Shown: piece after piece, positions 36,888 through 46,312 of the stretch | Position numbering within the stretch: the stretch's first letter is position 1 | Layout: every line of letters starts with the position of its first letter | DNA from: Oligoflexia bacterium | GTDB lineage: Bacteria; Bdellovibrionota; Bacteriovoracia; Bacteriovoracales; Bacteriovoracaceae | NCBI GenBank assembly: GCA_015232355.1 | Contig: JADFZW010000011.1 | Coordinates: 62,001-126,000, forward strand | DNA length: 64,000 bases | Direction: 5' to 3' | The notes under the pieces: model-generated | The model's input: only the letters and a program-made list of their open reading frames with translations | What the model was told of the DNA's origin: nothing | Database searches by the model: none | Made by a program: the position numbers and the translations under genes

Positions 36888-36937
36888 TTAAAAAAACTCC
36901 ATTGTGCTGTTAGCTTGAGATAGTTCCTTGTACTTTA

Positions 36938-36968
36938 GTAGTTTAGTAAATACTAAACTACAAGTCAA
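36938..36968 (-). promoter_or_regulatory. ArsR operator inside its own promoter
   Basis: GTAGTTTAGTA (36938-36948) and TACTAAACTAC (36951-36961) are perfect 11-bp inverted repeats with a 2-bp centre. On the minus strand TTGACT (36968-36963) as -35 and TAAACT (36945-36940) as -10 are 17 bases apart, so the palindrome fills the spacer and covers the -10. The rest of the 36888-37211 gap is AT-rich and shows nothing else. Confidence 0.75.
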
Positions 36969-37211
36969 GAAAAAATATTTACAAAATAAAGTTGGCAGCA
37001 ACTGTCTAAATATATTTTATTGTTTAACTATTATTTAACGTATTTTTCTAAATGTAATCAGTTGAAATCAATAAAATAATACGAATAAATCAATATAAAA
37101 TATTAAAATAAAAAATAAAATACAGTTAGTATCGAAGTATCACTTAAAAAAATATTTAGAGAAAACTATATAAACTATATAAAATTTCTAAGCTATCAAA
37201 AGGAGAGAAAA

Positions 37212-38483
37212 ATGAAGTTTCTTGTTACGATATTTATCATCTCTATATCGATTATATCGATTATATCGATAACATTTTCTCTAGCATTCACATATTCAAC
37301 ATACGTTGAAGCAAATGTTAATGATGAGGATGATGACATAATAATGGAGGATGCTAACCCGCAGTTAATGGAAGAGGTAGTAGATAGGGGAGACAAAACT
37401 CTTCCGGCAAGTTGTTTTGAGAGTATAAATTTAGATCCTTTGGAAGGAAAGTTTTATGTAGATTATTTAACTAAATCACAAAAAACATTTTCTACCACCT
37501 CACTAAGGAAGGAACACAAATCAACACTTTCTAATAGCAATTGGGAAAAGATCGTTCGTCGCTTGAAAACAAAAGAGAGTGTTGATGATATCCCAATAAA
37601 TTTAACATTAAGAGATATTCCTTCGTTACACTCTAAAAATTATACCTTTACTTTTTATGGTAAAAAAGCTCGCTTTCAAAATGATTCAATCAAGACCAAA
37701 ATTAAATTACGGGCCAGATTCTATTTAGAATCAAAAGAGGGTGCAACCTTAAGAAACGGCAAAGAGATTAAATTCGTAAAACGTAGTTTAACTACAGCAA
37801 AAGAGGGATGGCTGGAATTAAAGATTCAAAATCCCACTCCAAATACTCAACTGGCGGTTAACAAATATAGGATTATGATTTCCGATAAGGATTTAATCAA
37901 ACTTTTTAGTATGGATTCTTCTAGTAATATTTTTAGTCAATTTATAGAAGAGTTAAGATTTAAAGCAAAAGAAAATAAACAAAACGATCCATCCACCGTG
38001 GATGCAATGTTAAATGTAATAAAAAAGATCGCAATAAAAGATAATGAGTTTATCCATCCTAAATTAGCGATTTCTTATGAGCGATTTGCTTATCAATTCA
38101 ATGAGAAGGATAAAAATGGAAAGATCTTTAATCATCAAATAACCATGGATAAAGATGTTACATTTCTTGTTCCAAATTTTAAAATTAATAGAGGGAAAAT
38201 TGGAATTCAAAATTTTATTTATGATCCTAATTCTTTCAAAATTGCATCCTATTTACCGGATGTGGCGGTTATAGAGTATAAGGATCCCCATTCATTTTCC
38301 TCAAGTGAAGTAAATCAAGTAAATCAAGTAAATCAAGTAAATCGAGTAAATCGAGTAAATCGAGTAACAAATGTGCAAAAAGTATTTCAGAAAAAACTTT
38401 TGACTCCAATGAGAGAATTAATATTGCCTGGATTCAAAGTAGACAGTGGAAAAGCATATCATTTTAACAAAATAGCTAATTAG
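37212..38483 (+). CDS. Exported VTC/triphosphate-tunnel-like domain protein
   Basis: A 423-residue protein with an N-terminal Sec signal (about 1-27). The body shows the strand signature of VTC/CYTH triphosphate-tunnel enzymes in the right order: IKLRARFY (164-171), WLELKI (200-205), NKYRIMI (217-223), HPKLAISYERFAY (282-294), ITMDKDVTF (310-318) and VAVIEYKDP (351-359). These supply the alternating basic and acidic residues that line the tunnel, where polyphosphate is made or cleaved. Family members are normally cytoplasmic or membrane-bound facing in; export is unusual. Near the C-terminus a run of VNQ/VNR repeats interrupts the chain. Strong AGGAG before the ATG; it forms an operon with the dikinase-like gene 18 bp downstream. 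Confidence 0.6.
   Translation: MKFLVTIFIISISIISIISITFSLAFTYSTYVEANVNDEDDDIIMEDANPQLMEEVVDRGDKTLPASCFESINLDPLEGKFYVDYLTKSQKTFSTTSLRKEHKSTLSNSNWEKIVRRLKTKESVDDIPINLTLRDIPSLHSKNYTFTFYGKKARFQNDSIKTKIKLRARFYLESKEGATLRNGKEIKFVKRSLTTAKEGWLELKIQNPTPNTQLAVNKYRIMISDKDLIKLFSMDSSSNIFSQFIEELRFKAKENKQNDPSTVDAMLNVIKKIAIKDNEFIHPKLAISYERFAYQFNEKDKNGKIFNHQITMDKDVTFLVPNFKINRGKIGIQNFIYDPNSFKIASYLPDVAVIEYKDPHSFSSSEVNQVNQVNQVNRVNRVNRVTNVQKVFQKKLLTPMRELILPGFKVDSGKAYHFNKIAN
38307..38369 (+). repeat. In-frame 9-bp tandem repeat in the VTC-like gene
   Basis: Seven units of the type CAAGTAAAT/CGAGTAAAT, the first and last slightly changed, encode repeated VNQ and VNR triplets. Copy-number change would keep the frame. 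Confidence 0.95.
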
Positions 38484-38501
38484 AAAAGGAGAATAAATTA
38501 T

Positions 38502-40856
38502 ATGAAAGTCTATGTAAATTTAAATTTAAGCATCAGTATTATTGTTTTTTTTATTTCGAATGCTTTATTGGCCAATACAGAATGTGAGAAAACATCCGCT
38601 GACAATATCAAAAGAGAGAATGTTTCTACTATATCTAGGGCATTTGCTTCCTCTCGTTCGAGCAATCCCTATAGTAAAAGTATTAACAGTAGTGATCAGT
38701 TTAAATTGATGTCCACTAAGTCTGATGGTTTTGCCAAGGGAGGTGGAGTGATTAAATTTTTAATTGATAAGAGGAAGGAGAATAATCCTACGCCATTTTT
38801 TATCAATGGAAAATATGAACAAGATGGAGAAATTCCCGATTCTGCTCGATATCACTATTATTTTCATAAACAATATATTGATTCCGGAATGGATATTGAT
38901 GAATTTAATAAGAGCACATATTTTAGTAATTCTTTGAAGGAGCGTTCTTTTATCGCAGGAACATTGCAAGAGTATGTTAACTTAGGAGAAAGTGGAAATG
39001 AATCTTTTTATGGAATTCAATTTTATCCACAAGATTTAATTAAAGAGGATATGATTTTATATGTGGCCAACGCTTTAAAATCTCAACTACAAATTCCTAA
39101 TGCCAAATTTGCAATCGTTTTACAAGGATCTCAACAAACTGTTAACAATGTAAAAAACAAATTAGCACAGTTAGGAATAGAGTCTTTGACTATCGATAAA
39201 GTACTAGGAAAAAGAAAATATATCCCCATGAATGAGGGTGAGGCATACGGTTTCTTAAGAATTTTTCCAAAAGATACAAATGATCTATCTCCGACTGATA
39301 TTCCAGTATTTAAAGATCTTCCTCTTGATTTATCTGTGGTTCCTGCAGTAATTACCTATGCAGTTCAAGATCCTGGTTGTCACGTAAATTTAAAATCGAA
39401 GGAGAGAAAAACCCCGAATATGGTTTTAAGGGATTTACCAGAGTTGGAAAAGATGAAAGAAGAGTTGGATGGAAAACCGGTGCACTTAACAGTCAAAGAA
39501 GATGGTTATAAGATTGAAGTTGTAGATGAAGAGACGGTAAGAAGTCACACAAAACCTAGAGTAGTTGATTGGCAAAAAATTAACTTTACTCCCGAAAAAA
39601 ATATTTATAGTTACGATAATCTTTGCAAAAGAGATGATCAGAATGGCCCAGCAAGTTGTATTAAAGCGGTAACTCGTTTAGGTGGTAAATCTGCCAAGTT
39701 AAGTTTCTTGGCCAGTAATAAAGTATTAGGTGATGGAAGTAAGATGCAAAAAAAGATTGGATATCGTTTGGTTCCTTATGGGTTTTCCATCCCATTAAGT
39801 GCATATGTTGATTTTGTAAAAGAGAATCCTAAATTGGAGAAAAAATTAAAGTCCTTTATAGCAAAAGAGATGGGAACAATCGCTATCAGTGGTAAAGAGC
39901 GAGCATTAGAGGTAGAAGAGATTAAGAAATTATTTTACTCTTCAAAACTTTCTTCTTCATTACTGACATTATTAAAAAAATCATTTAAAGAACTTAAAAA
40001 TAGAGTGGCCGAGGATCATCCTGATGCTAAAATTAAGAAATTAAAATTTCGTTCTAGTGCTAACGTAGAAGATATTCCTGATTTTGATGGAGCTGGATTA
40101 CACTCTAGTTTTTCAGCTAAAGTAAAGTTTGGATGGGATGATAGTATCGATTGCAAAGAGGTTGCAGATGCAGATGCAGATAGTGAGGAGAGAGGTGAAG
40201 ATGATGATGGCGGAGGAGTATCTACTAAAGAGAGGATGGAACCGCAATCTATTGCTTGTGCAATCAAGGGTGTCTTTGCTAGTTTATGGAATAAACGTGC
40301 GATAGAAGAGCGTTCATATAAAGGAATTGATCACTCTACAGCGGCGATGGGAATATCAGTGCAACCAACTTATAATTTTTTAAAAAAAGAGGGAGTTGTA
40401 GAAGTTGCTAACTCTGTGTTGGTTACTCGTGTTTTAAACTCCGAGGGAGTTTATGGTTTTACACTTACTACTCAAAAAGGTGATAACTTAGTTACTAACC
40501 CAATTCCTGGAACATATAGTGAAATCGCCATTGCATCTTTTTTAACTGATAAGACTCTTCCTACTCAATTTTCGTACTTAAGAAAAGCAAAACCAGAAAA
40601 AAATAAAGAGGAGTTAAATGATTCTGTTTTGCCAGCAAATATTATGCAAACAATAATTGATATGGCCAAAGAGGTAGAGAAAGAATATTGCTTGGCCAAT
40701 CCATCTTATTATGATGGTGATTGCAGTGAAGTATCAACAGATCCAACAAAGAAGAAATCACTAGATATGGAATTTAAAATTCTAGGTGATCCATCAGATT
40801 CCAATGTTCCTCTGAAAATTATGTGTAAGCAAGTTAGAGAATTCTCTGGTAAGTAG
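38502..40856 (+). CDS. Exported dikinase-like protein: phosphohistidine domain followed by PPDK-type ATP-grasp domain
   Basis: A 784-residue protein with a Sec signal (about 1-24). Residues about 265-312 look like a PEP-utiliser swivelling domain, with His294 in DPGCHVNLKSKERKTPNMVL in the position of the phosphorylated His. From about 393 a PPDK N-terminal ATP-grasp domain follows: LGGKSAKLSFL, VPYGFSIPLSAYVDF, LKFRSSANVEDIPDFDGAG (515-533) and IKGVFASLWNKRAIEERSY. The order His domain then ATP domain is reversed relative to PEP synthase and is that of plant glucan, water dikinases. An acidic insert (about 555-570) splits the ATP domain. An exported ATP-using enzyme is puzzling. It is in one operon with the VTC-like gene. 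Confidence 0.72.
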   Translation: MKVYVNLNLSISIIVFFISNALLANTECEKTSADNIKRENVSTISRAFASSRSSNPYSKSINSSDQFKLMSTKSDGFAKGGGVIKFLIDKRKENNPTPFFINGKYEQDGEIPDSARYHYYFHKQYIDSGMDIDEFNKSTYFSNSLKERSFIAGTLQEYVNLGESGNESFYGIQFYPQDLIKEDMILYVANALKSQLQIPNAKFAIVLQGSQQTVNNVKNKLAQLGIESLTIDKVLGKRKYIPMNEGEAYGFLRIFPKDTNDLSPTDIPVFKDLPLDLSVVPAVITYAVQDPGCHVNLKSKERKTPNMVLRDLPELEKMKEELDGKPVHLTVKEDGYKIEVVDEETVRSHTKPRVVDWQKINFTPEKNIYSYDNLCKRDDQNGPASCIKAVTRLGGKSAKLSFLASNKVLGDGSKMQKKIGYRLVPYGFSIPLSAYVDFVKENPKLEKKLKSFIAKEMGTIAISGKERALEVEEIKKLFYSSKLSSSLLTLLKKSFKELKNRVAEDHPDAKIKKLKFRSSANVEDIPDFDGAGLHSSFSAKVKFGWDDSIDCKEVADADADSEERGEDDDGGGVSTKERMEPQSIACAIKGVFASLWNKRAIEERSYKGIDHSTAAMGISVQPTYNFLKKEGVVEVANSVLVTRVLNSEGVYGFTLTTQKGDNLVTNPIPGTYSEIAIASFLTDKTLPTQFSYLRKAKPEKNKEELNDSVLPANIMQTIIDMAKEVEKEYCLANPSYYDGDCSEVSTDPTKKKSLDMEFKILGDPSDSNVPLKIMCKQVREFSGK

Positions 40857-40903
40857 TTTTTAGGTAGTTTATTCACAATTACCAAATTACCAATATTTGT
40901 GAT

Positions 40904-41971
40904 CTAAAAGCGTAATAGTGCTGATCCCCATGTAAAGCCACTGCCAAAGGTAGATAGTGCTACAAGCATTCCTCTCTTTAATTTATTTTCGGCAATAGCA
41001 TAATCCATTCCAATTGGGAGAGTGGCAGCTGTTGTGTTAGCAAATCTTTGAACAGTATTAAATACTTTTTCTTCTGGTAATTTCATTCTCTGACAAATAG
41101 ATTCTACAATTCTTAAATTTGCTTGATGAAATAGAAATAGATCTATATCAGCTAAATTAATTTTATTAAATGAGGAACACTCCTCTAAAGATTCAATCAT
41201 TCTTCTTACAGCGTGAGAGAAAACCATTTTTCCATTCATCTTAGGATAGACGAGTTTTTCTCTTATGTGAGCATCTGTAATTCTACCATTTTTTCCAAAT
41301 GCTGATCCGGGAGCTGCTACCCATAATTCTTTAGCGTATTGTCCATCTGCATGGATGTGAGTTGAAAGAATATGAGATTCAGAAGAATAATCATTTGCAT
41401 TTACTTGATTTGCACCCAAAATAATTGCGCCGGCACCATCTCCAAATAAAACAGCAACATCTCTTCCCTCTGAAGTTTTATCGAGACCTTGTGAGTGTAC
41501 CTCTGCTCCCACGATTAAGATTTTTTTATAGCGACCACTTTTAATATATAAATCGGCCATAGAGAGTGCGTAGACAAAACCACTACATTGTTGACGAACA
41601 TCGATTGCAGGAATTCCACTTATTCCAAGTTTTCCTTGTAAAAAGCATGCAGTACCAGGAAATTCGTGATCAGGACTAAGTGTTGCCAGCATTAGCATAT
41701 CAATTTCACTCTTATCAATTTGAGCTCGTTCTATTGCTAAAGTAGCAGCATGATAAGCAAGATCAGATGTTGATTCATCTCCAGTAATCCATCTGCGTTC
41801 ATTGATGCCTGTTCGTTGTACGATCCAATCATTGGTAGTATCCATCATCTTTTCAAGATCAAAATTGGTGACTACATTTGGAGGAAGATAGGAAGCGACT
41901 GATAGGATTTTACTTTGAATGCTATTGTTAGAATTAGAATTAGAATTAGAGTTAGAATTTTGCGCAGACAT
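40904..41971 (-). CDS. fabH: 3-oxoacyl-ACP synthase III (FabH type)
   Basis: Condensing enzyme that joins an acyl-CoA primer to malonyl-ACP. The triad is visible: Cys129 in DVRQQCSGFVYAL, His in LFLFHQANLRI (about 281) and Asn in ANTTAATLPIGM (about 311). The end, STFGSGFTWGSALLRF, is also typical. The first 20 residues are a serine/asparagine run encoded by a 6-bp repeat and are not part of the fold. GGAGG lies close before the ATG. It is not beside other fab genes, so it may be a second FabH that sets a special starter (branched or medium chain), possibly for the lipid cluster far upstream; that link is speculative. Confidence 0.92.
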   Translation of the reverse strand: MSAQNSNSNSNSNSNNSIQSKILSVASYLPPNVVTNFDLEKMMDTTNDWIVQRTGINERRWITGDESTSDLAYHAATLAIERAQIDKSEIDMLMLATLSPDHEFPGTACFLQGKLGISGIPAIDVRQQCSGFVYALSMADLYIKSGRYKKILIVGAEVHSQGLDKTSEGRDVAVLFGDGAGAIILGANQVNANDYSSESHILSTHIHADGQYAKELWVAAPGSAFGKNGRITDAHIREKLVYPKMNGKMVFSHAVRRMIESLEECSSFNKINLADIDLFLFHQANLRIVESICQRMKLPEEKVFNTVQRFANTTAATLPIGMDYAIAENKLKRGMLVALSTFGSGFTWGSALLRF

Positions 41972-42042
41972 TACATTACACCTCCAACATGTATGTTTTT
42001 TAAAATTTTAAATTTATAATTTATTTTTAATATATGTTTGTT

Positions 42043-43320
42043 TTATTCTTTAAGCAACTTTAAATTAAATGATGCTTCGATAGCATCGAGTTTTGATTTT
42101 ATTAAATTGGCCCTGGCCCTAAAGAGATCCAATTCTGCATCTAATAATTCACTATTAGTTCTAGTTCCGTTTCTTATGCCAACTTTTGCTAAGCGAACGC
42201 TCTCTTCGGCCTTAGAGATACTTCTTAAGCGAGCATGATATTGAGAGTATGCAAGCTTATATCTTTTTTTCCAAAAGATTAAGTCATAAGAATTTTGCAG
42301 TAGCATTGTTTGCAAAATATTTTCTTGTTCGATTACTTTCAGTGCCGCCAAAGCACTCTTGGCATTGGTATCGCCACCTTCGAAAAAATTCCAGGTAGCA
42401 TTTATCCCAATAGCATGTGAACGATCAAATTGATCTGTGGAATAACTACGATCTCGATTATTGTACCATTGATTGTTGGCAATTAAAGAGATTCGTGGAT
42501 ACCATCCTGAATTTGCAGTAATAATTGCTTGACGTGTTTGATCTATTATCCGTCGTTGTGCTTCGATGTCACTTCTACTTTTATTTATATTTATTTCACT
42601 TAGAAAATTTAAATCAGGAATTGGAAGTTCACCGATTAATATACGTGAATCATTTTCCAGACCCATAATTTGTGCTAATTTTAATCTGCTAGTCTCTATT
42701 TGATCGTCAGAGGCCAATTTTTCACTCTTAGCATCTTCAAGTTGAACTTCAACTCTTAAAACTTCATAGTTAGTACCTACGCCAATTCTCTCTCTATTTT
42801 TTGCCTCTTTGAGATGATCTTGCAGAGATAAAATATTCATGTTGGCAACTTCTGCTAATTGTTTGGCGGCCAATGCTTGATAAAAACGCAATTCAATTTC
42901 TCTCTCAATTTGTACTTGCAAGCGACGATGTTTTAATTTGCTAGCATCCTCTTCAATAATTGTGCTCTTGTAATTAGAGATAATTCCAAAACCATCAAAG
43001 AGTAAAAAACTAGCATCTAAACTTAGAGTAGAGTATGGATAGGTGGCCGGCATATTGCTCGCGCCAAATCTTATATATTGAAATCGATTGTAGAAATAGT
43101 GATTGGTAGAGAGAGAAAATTTTGGTAAATGAGCGGAGAGCATGGAATCTTTTTTAAACGGATACTCTTCGAGAGTTATTTTTGAGCGTTTAAATTCAGG
43201 ATTACTATTTAGCGCCTCAATTCTAGCAACATTTAACGTTAGTGATGATGGTGATGATGTCGTTTGTGCTTGGCAATTCAAGCTAGCAATCGTGAACATT
43301 AATAATAATACTATTTTCAT
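42043..43320 (-). CDS. TolC-family outer membrane efflux protein
   Basis: Outer-membrane channel of 425 residues with a signal peptide (MKIVLLLMFTIASLNCQA). The body has the duplicated helical-hairpin pattern of TolC/OEP proteins: LTLNVARIEALNSNPEFKRSK at the start, LQIEREIELRFYQALAAKQLAEVANMNI and GVGTNYEVLRVEVQLEDAKS in the first half, and VRLAKVGIRNGTRTNSELLDAELDLFRARANLIKSK in the second. It would form the outer tunnel of a tripartite exporter or type I secretion system. No inner-membrane pump or adaptor gene is next to it. It lies 71 bp downstream of nothing else on its strand, in the same direction as fabH. Confidence 0.9.
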   Translation of the reverse strand: MKIVLLLMFTIASLNCQAQTTSSPSSLTLNVARIEALNSNPEFKRSKITLEEYPFKKDSMLSAHLPKFSLSTNHYFYNRFQYIRFGASNMPATYPYSTLSLDASFLLFDGFGIISNYKSTIIEEDASKLKHRRLQVQIEREIELRFYQALAAKQLAEVANMNILSLQDHLKEAKNRERIGVGTNYEVLRVEVQLEDAKSEKLASDDQIETSRLKLAQIMGLENDSRILIGELPIPDLNFLSEININKSRSDIEAQRRIIDQTRQAIITANSGWYPRISLIANNQWYNNRDRSYSTDQFDRSHAIGINATWNFFEGGDTNAKSALAALKVIEQENILQTMLLQNSYDLIFWKKRYKLAYSQYHARLRSISKAEESVRLAKVGIRNGTRTNSELLDAELDLFRARANLIKSKLDAIEASFNLKLLKE

Positions 43321-43513
43321 TATAAAATCCTATGCATAATTATATGTGTATTTATATAGTAGCTGAGTAATTAAGTTCCATATGAAATACATATTAAATA
43401 ACTTACAGTAATAGATAGTTAAAAGTAAATAAATAACATTTTTAAAAGTGTATTGATGATAATATACTCTTAAATATAATTAGAAGTTTTTAAATTAACT
43501 AATTGGAGGGGTT

Positions 43514-44602
43514 ATGAAATTAATGAATTATTTTTATTTTTCTCAATTCTTTGTTGTTTTATTTTCTATGTCCGTAGGTTTTGCAGCATTGACCGATAAT
43601 GGCCAACGTCCTGTTAAAGAATGGAATATCATGATTTATTTAGCGGCAGATAACAATCTAGATAGTTATGCTGCCAAAGATATGCAGGAGATGGTTAAAG
43701 CAGGTGGTAGTTCTGCGACCATGGATTTAACACTTATGTATGATGGTTTGAAAAATAAAGATTCAAAATATATCCATTACGATACAAAAGGAAAAATCGA
43801 TTTTACTAAATCACTTGGTGAGATTGATTCGGGAGATATTAATGAAGTAAATAAATTTGTTAAGTGGTCTTCAACTGCTTATCCAGCAAAAAAATATTTT
43901 CTAGTTTTATGGAATCATGGTTCTGGTTGGGATTTTGTAGGACCAATCCATATTAATGGAATTGCTTATGATGATCATGGAACCAATGTTACCACTCAAG
44001 AACTTGGCGATTTTATGGCCAATTCTCCAGTGAAATTTGATATTTTAGGATATGATGCTTGTTTAATGCAAATGATTGAGGTTTTATATCAAGTAAAAGA
44101 CAATGTAAAATATGTAGTTGCTTCAGAGGAACTTGAGACAGCAGATGGTTGGCCATATGATAAGATGTTACTTAGAAATAATTTTACAGCTGAAGAATTG
44201 CTTACTGCTCTTGTAGATGGTTATGGAGTTTATGGGGATACTCTATCTGCTATCAATGTAGAGAAATTTCAAAAATTTGTTCCTCTTTTTAAGAAATGGG
44301 TGGGAGTACTAAATAAAGATAAACTTAATAGTATAAAATCAAATGCAGTTAATTTTTCTTCTGCTAATAGTGTGGATTTGGGAAATTTGATTGAAGCATA
44401 TATTAATACCACACTTGATACTACCAACAATGGCAAAGAGCTGTACGATGCTTACAATGCAATGTTTGTAGATGTTAAAAATGGTAGTGGTTATGAGAGA
44501 GCAACTGGTTTGGCCATTTATCTTCCAAGCAGTTTTGATACAAACTATTTGAACTTAAATTTTGCTAAACAATTTCCTGAGTGGGTAAATCTTATTAAAT
44601 AA
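43514..44602 (+). CDS. Clostripain-like cysteine protease (peptidase C11), secreted
   Basis: Secreted caspase-fold protease of 362 residues with a signal peptide (about 1-25). The C11 dyad is clear: His135 in FLVLWNHGSGWDF and Cys183 in DILGYDACLMQMIEV, with the N-terminal strand KEWNIMIYLAADNNLD before it and AYDDHGTN between. Family members cleave after Arg or Lys and often need calcium and self-cleavage. GGAGGGG precedes the ATG. With the M28 peptidase at 24355 and the lytic transglycosylase at 3446 it adds to a set of exported degradative enzymes. The lipoprotein gene downstream starts 225 bp away and is probably separate. Confidence 0.92.
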   Translation: MKLMNYFYFSQFFVVLFSMSVGFAALTDNGQRPVKEWNIMIYLAADNNLDSYAAKDMQEMVKAGGSSATMDLTLMYDGLKNKDSKYIHYDTKGKIDFTKSLGEIDSGDINEVNKFVKWSSTAYPAKKYFLVLWNHGSGWDFVGPIHINGIAYDDHGTNVTTQELGDFMANSPVKFDILGYDACLMQMIEVLYQVKDNVKYVVASEELETADGWPYDKMLLRNNFTAEELLTALVDGYGVYGDTLSAINVEKFQKFVPLFKKWVGVLNKDKLNSIKSNAVNFSSANSVDLGNLIEAYINTTLDTTNNGKELYDAYNAMFVDVKNGSGYERATGLAIYLPSSFDTNYLNLNFAKQFPEWVNLIK

Positions 44603-44827
44603 CTAATATTTTAGTTTTTATAAACATCAACAAATTCAAAAACTATTTGTACTTATCGATAAAAAAGCTTTTCAATCAAAAATAACAATGAACCTATTTT
44701 TCCTAACTGTTCTTGATTACAGTATTGTAGTTTAATGAAGTTAGAGAGATGTTTTTATCAAAGATCAATAGAATAATAAATAAAGGAATGTTCATTAATA
44801 AAATATTCGTGATCTAGGAGGGAAAAA

Positions 44828-46297
44828 ATGATTATAAAAGATCAAGATAATGAAAATTTGCTTACTAAACTTCTTAAGTCGGTCACTTCGATTAAAATAC
44901 TATCAGTATTATTATTGGGAATTGTTGTGATTACTGGTTGTAGCACCGATGGATCAGCACCTACAATAACAATTTCATCGGCCAATACGATAACAAGTGT
45001 TGCTGACTTACCAGGAGCTACTACCCCAGTTACTCAATCATATTCAGGAGATCTTAGAAAAAAATTACAAAGAAATAAGTATGCAGATATTGAAAATGTG
45101 ATATATGGAAAAGCTGCTACTACGGGAGTAAAACTTAAAGATGTTGCCTATACAAACTTTAGTTCAGCAACTACCAAAAGTCGTACTGCTTGTGAATCCT
45201 TTTCTATGTTAAAACAAGCATATTCTAAGGCCAGTCAACCTGATAAAATTAAATGTTATATTGGAAATATAAGCGATAACTATGCTCTAGCTGGTCTTTC
45301 TGCTGGTGATATCAATGAAACTGGTACTCGCTATAATTATTTTAAAATTGAGGAGGATTCATTTACTGGATATGTGAAATTTAAAATAAAAAAGAGTACT
45401 CTTACAGGAGAGATTGAAGAATTCGAAATGTTTGAATGCATGAATCAAAATGTCTCTGGCCAAGGTGGATACATTCACACAACAATTGTAGGTAACAATG
45501 TAGATATGCTAGTTAAAAACATCGGTAGTTGGAGTGCGGGATCAAATAGTGGATCGTATGCAACTCAATTTACAGTTGCGGCCGTAAGATCTGGAAGAAA
45601 TCTTGTTTCAAAAAATATGATAGATATTCATAAGGGAACATGGAGTTGGTCAGGTAATGTTGGTTCTGAGTATGCAAAAGTTATTGTTGATGAATATACA
45701 GAGGCATTTAAAATAAATGCATATATGCATAATCAAGGAACTGGTTCATTTTCTTACAATGGTTCAACTTATAATTTTGCTAATTCTCAAAATGCAACAA
45801 CCTTTGGTGTAATTCAACTTATAAATCCTACTTCAGGTAAAATGTCTACTTTGGCCGGAGGAGATGGATCTATGCATGCGATTTTGAATGGATATAATAA
45901 AATGGCCAATGGATCAAGTGTGAGTGTAAGTGATGCTGAAGCATGTACGAGTAATAGTAATGGTTGCTGGGTACAAAGAGAGACAGTTAAGGAGGCTTGG
46001 CTTGCAGATTCTAATATGACTACAACAACTTTTGATGCCGCCAATGCTTATGGATATACTGAGGTAAATGCTTCTTCTCCATCTCTTTCTATTACAGAAC
46101 CAACAATTGCTTTCGAAACGGCCGAATCTTGGAATTGTAGTTCAATTGCAAGCGAGGATGATGCTGCTGGAGTAACGATGAAGACAGTTACAATAGGTGC
46201 AGCTTTACAAGCTAAACTAGCTTTATGTGATACTATGTATAATTTTGGAGATGAAGGTGGAAATATTGAATGTTGGCAATTAGAAGATAGAAATTAA
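44828..46297 (+). CDS. Large lipoprotein of unknown function
   Basis: No family recognised. A 489-residue chain with an unusually long N-terminal extension (about 25 residues) before the lipoprotein signal, LSVLLLGIVVITGC, with the lipidated Cys at about residue 38. The mature protein is Ser/Thr/Asn-rich with repeated beta-like stretches such as GYVKFKIKKSTLTG, GNNVDMLVKNIGSWSAG and TWSWSGNVGSEYAKVIVDEY, and five or more cysteines, the last two in LCDTMYNFGDEGGNIECW. It is probably surface- or periplasm-exposed. AGGAGGG is close to the ATG, so expression may be strong. It converges on the gene at 46313 with 15 bp between the stops. Confidence 0.75.
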   Translation: MIIKDQDNENLLTKLLKSVTSIKILSVLLLGIVVITGCSTDGSAPTITISSANTITSVADLPGATTPVTQSYSGDLRKKLQRNKYADIENVIYGKAATTGVKLKDVAYTNFSSATTKSRTACESFSMLKQAYSKASQPDKIKCYIGNISDNYALAGLSAGDINETGTRYNYFKIEEDSFTGYVKFKIKKSTLTGEIEEFEMFECMNQNVSGQGGYIHTTIVGNNVDMLVKNIGSWSAGSNSGSYATQFTVAAVRSGRNLVSKNMIDIHKGTWSWSGNVGSEYAKVIVDEYTEAFKINAYMHNQGTGSFSYNGSTYNFANSQNATTFGVIQLINPTSGKMSTLAGGDGSMHAILNGYNKMANGSSVSVSDAEACTSNSNGCWVQRETVKEAWLADSNMTTTTFDAANAYGYTEVNASSPSLSITEPTIAFETAESWNCSSIASEDDAAGVTMKTVTIGAALQAKLALCDTMYNFGDEGGNIECWQLEDRN

Positions 46298-46312
46298 TAG
46301 ATAGATGTTTTC

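Noticed and set aside
38307-38369. Evenly spaced direct repeats considered as a CRISPR-like array
   Set aside because: Units are 9 bp, without spacers, in frame within a gene.
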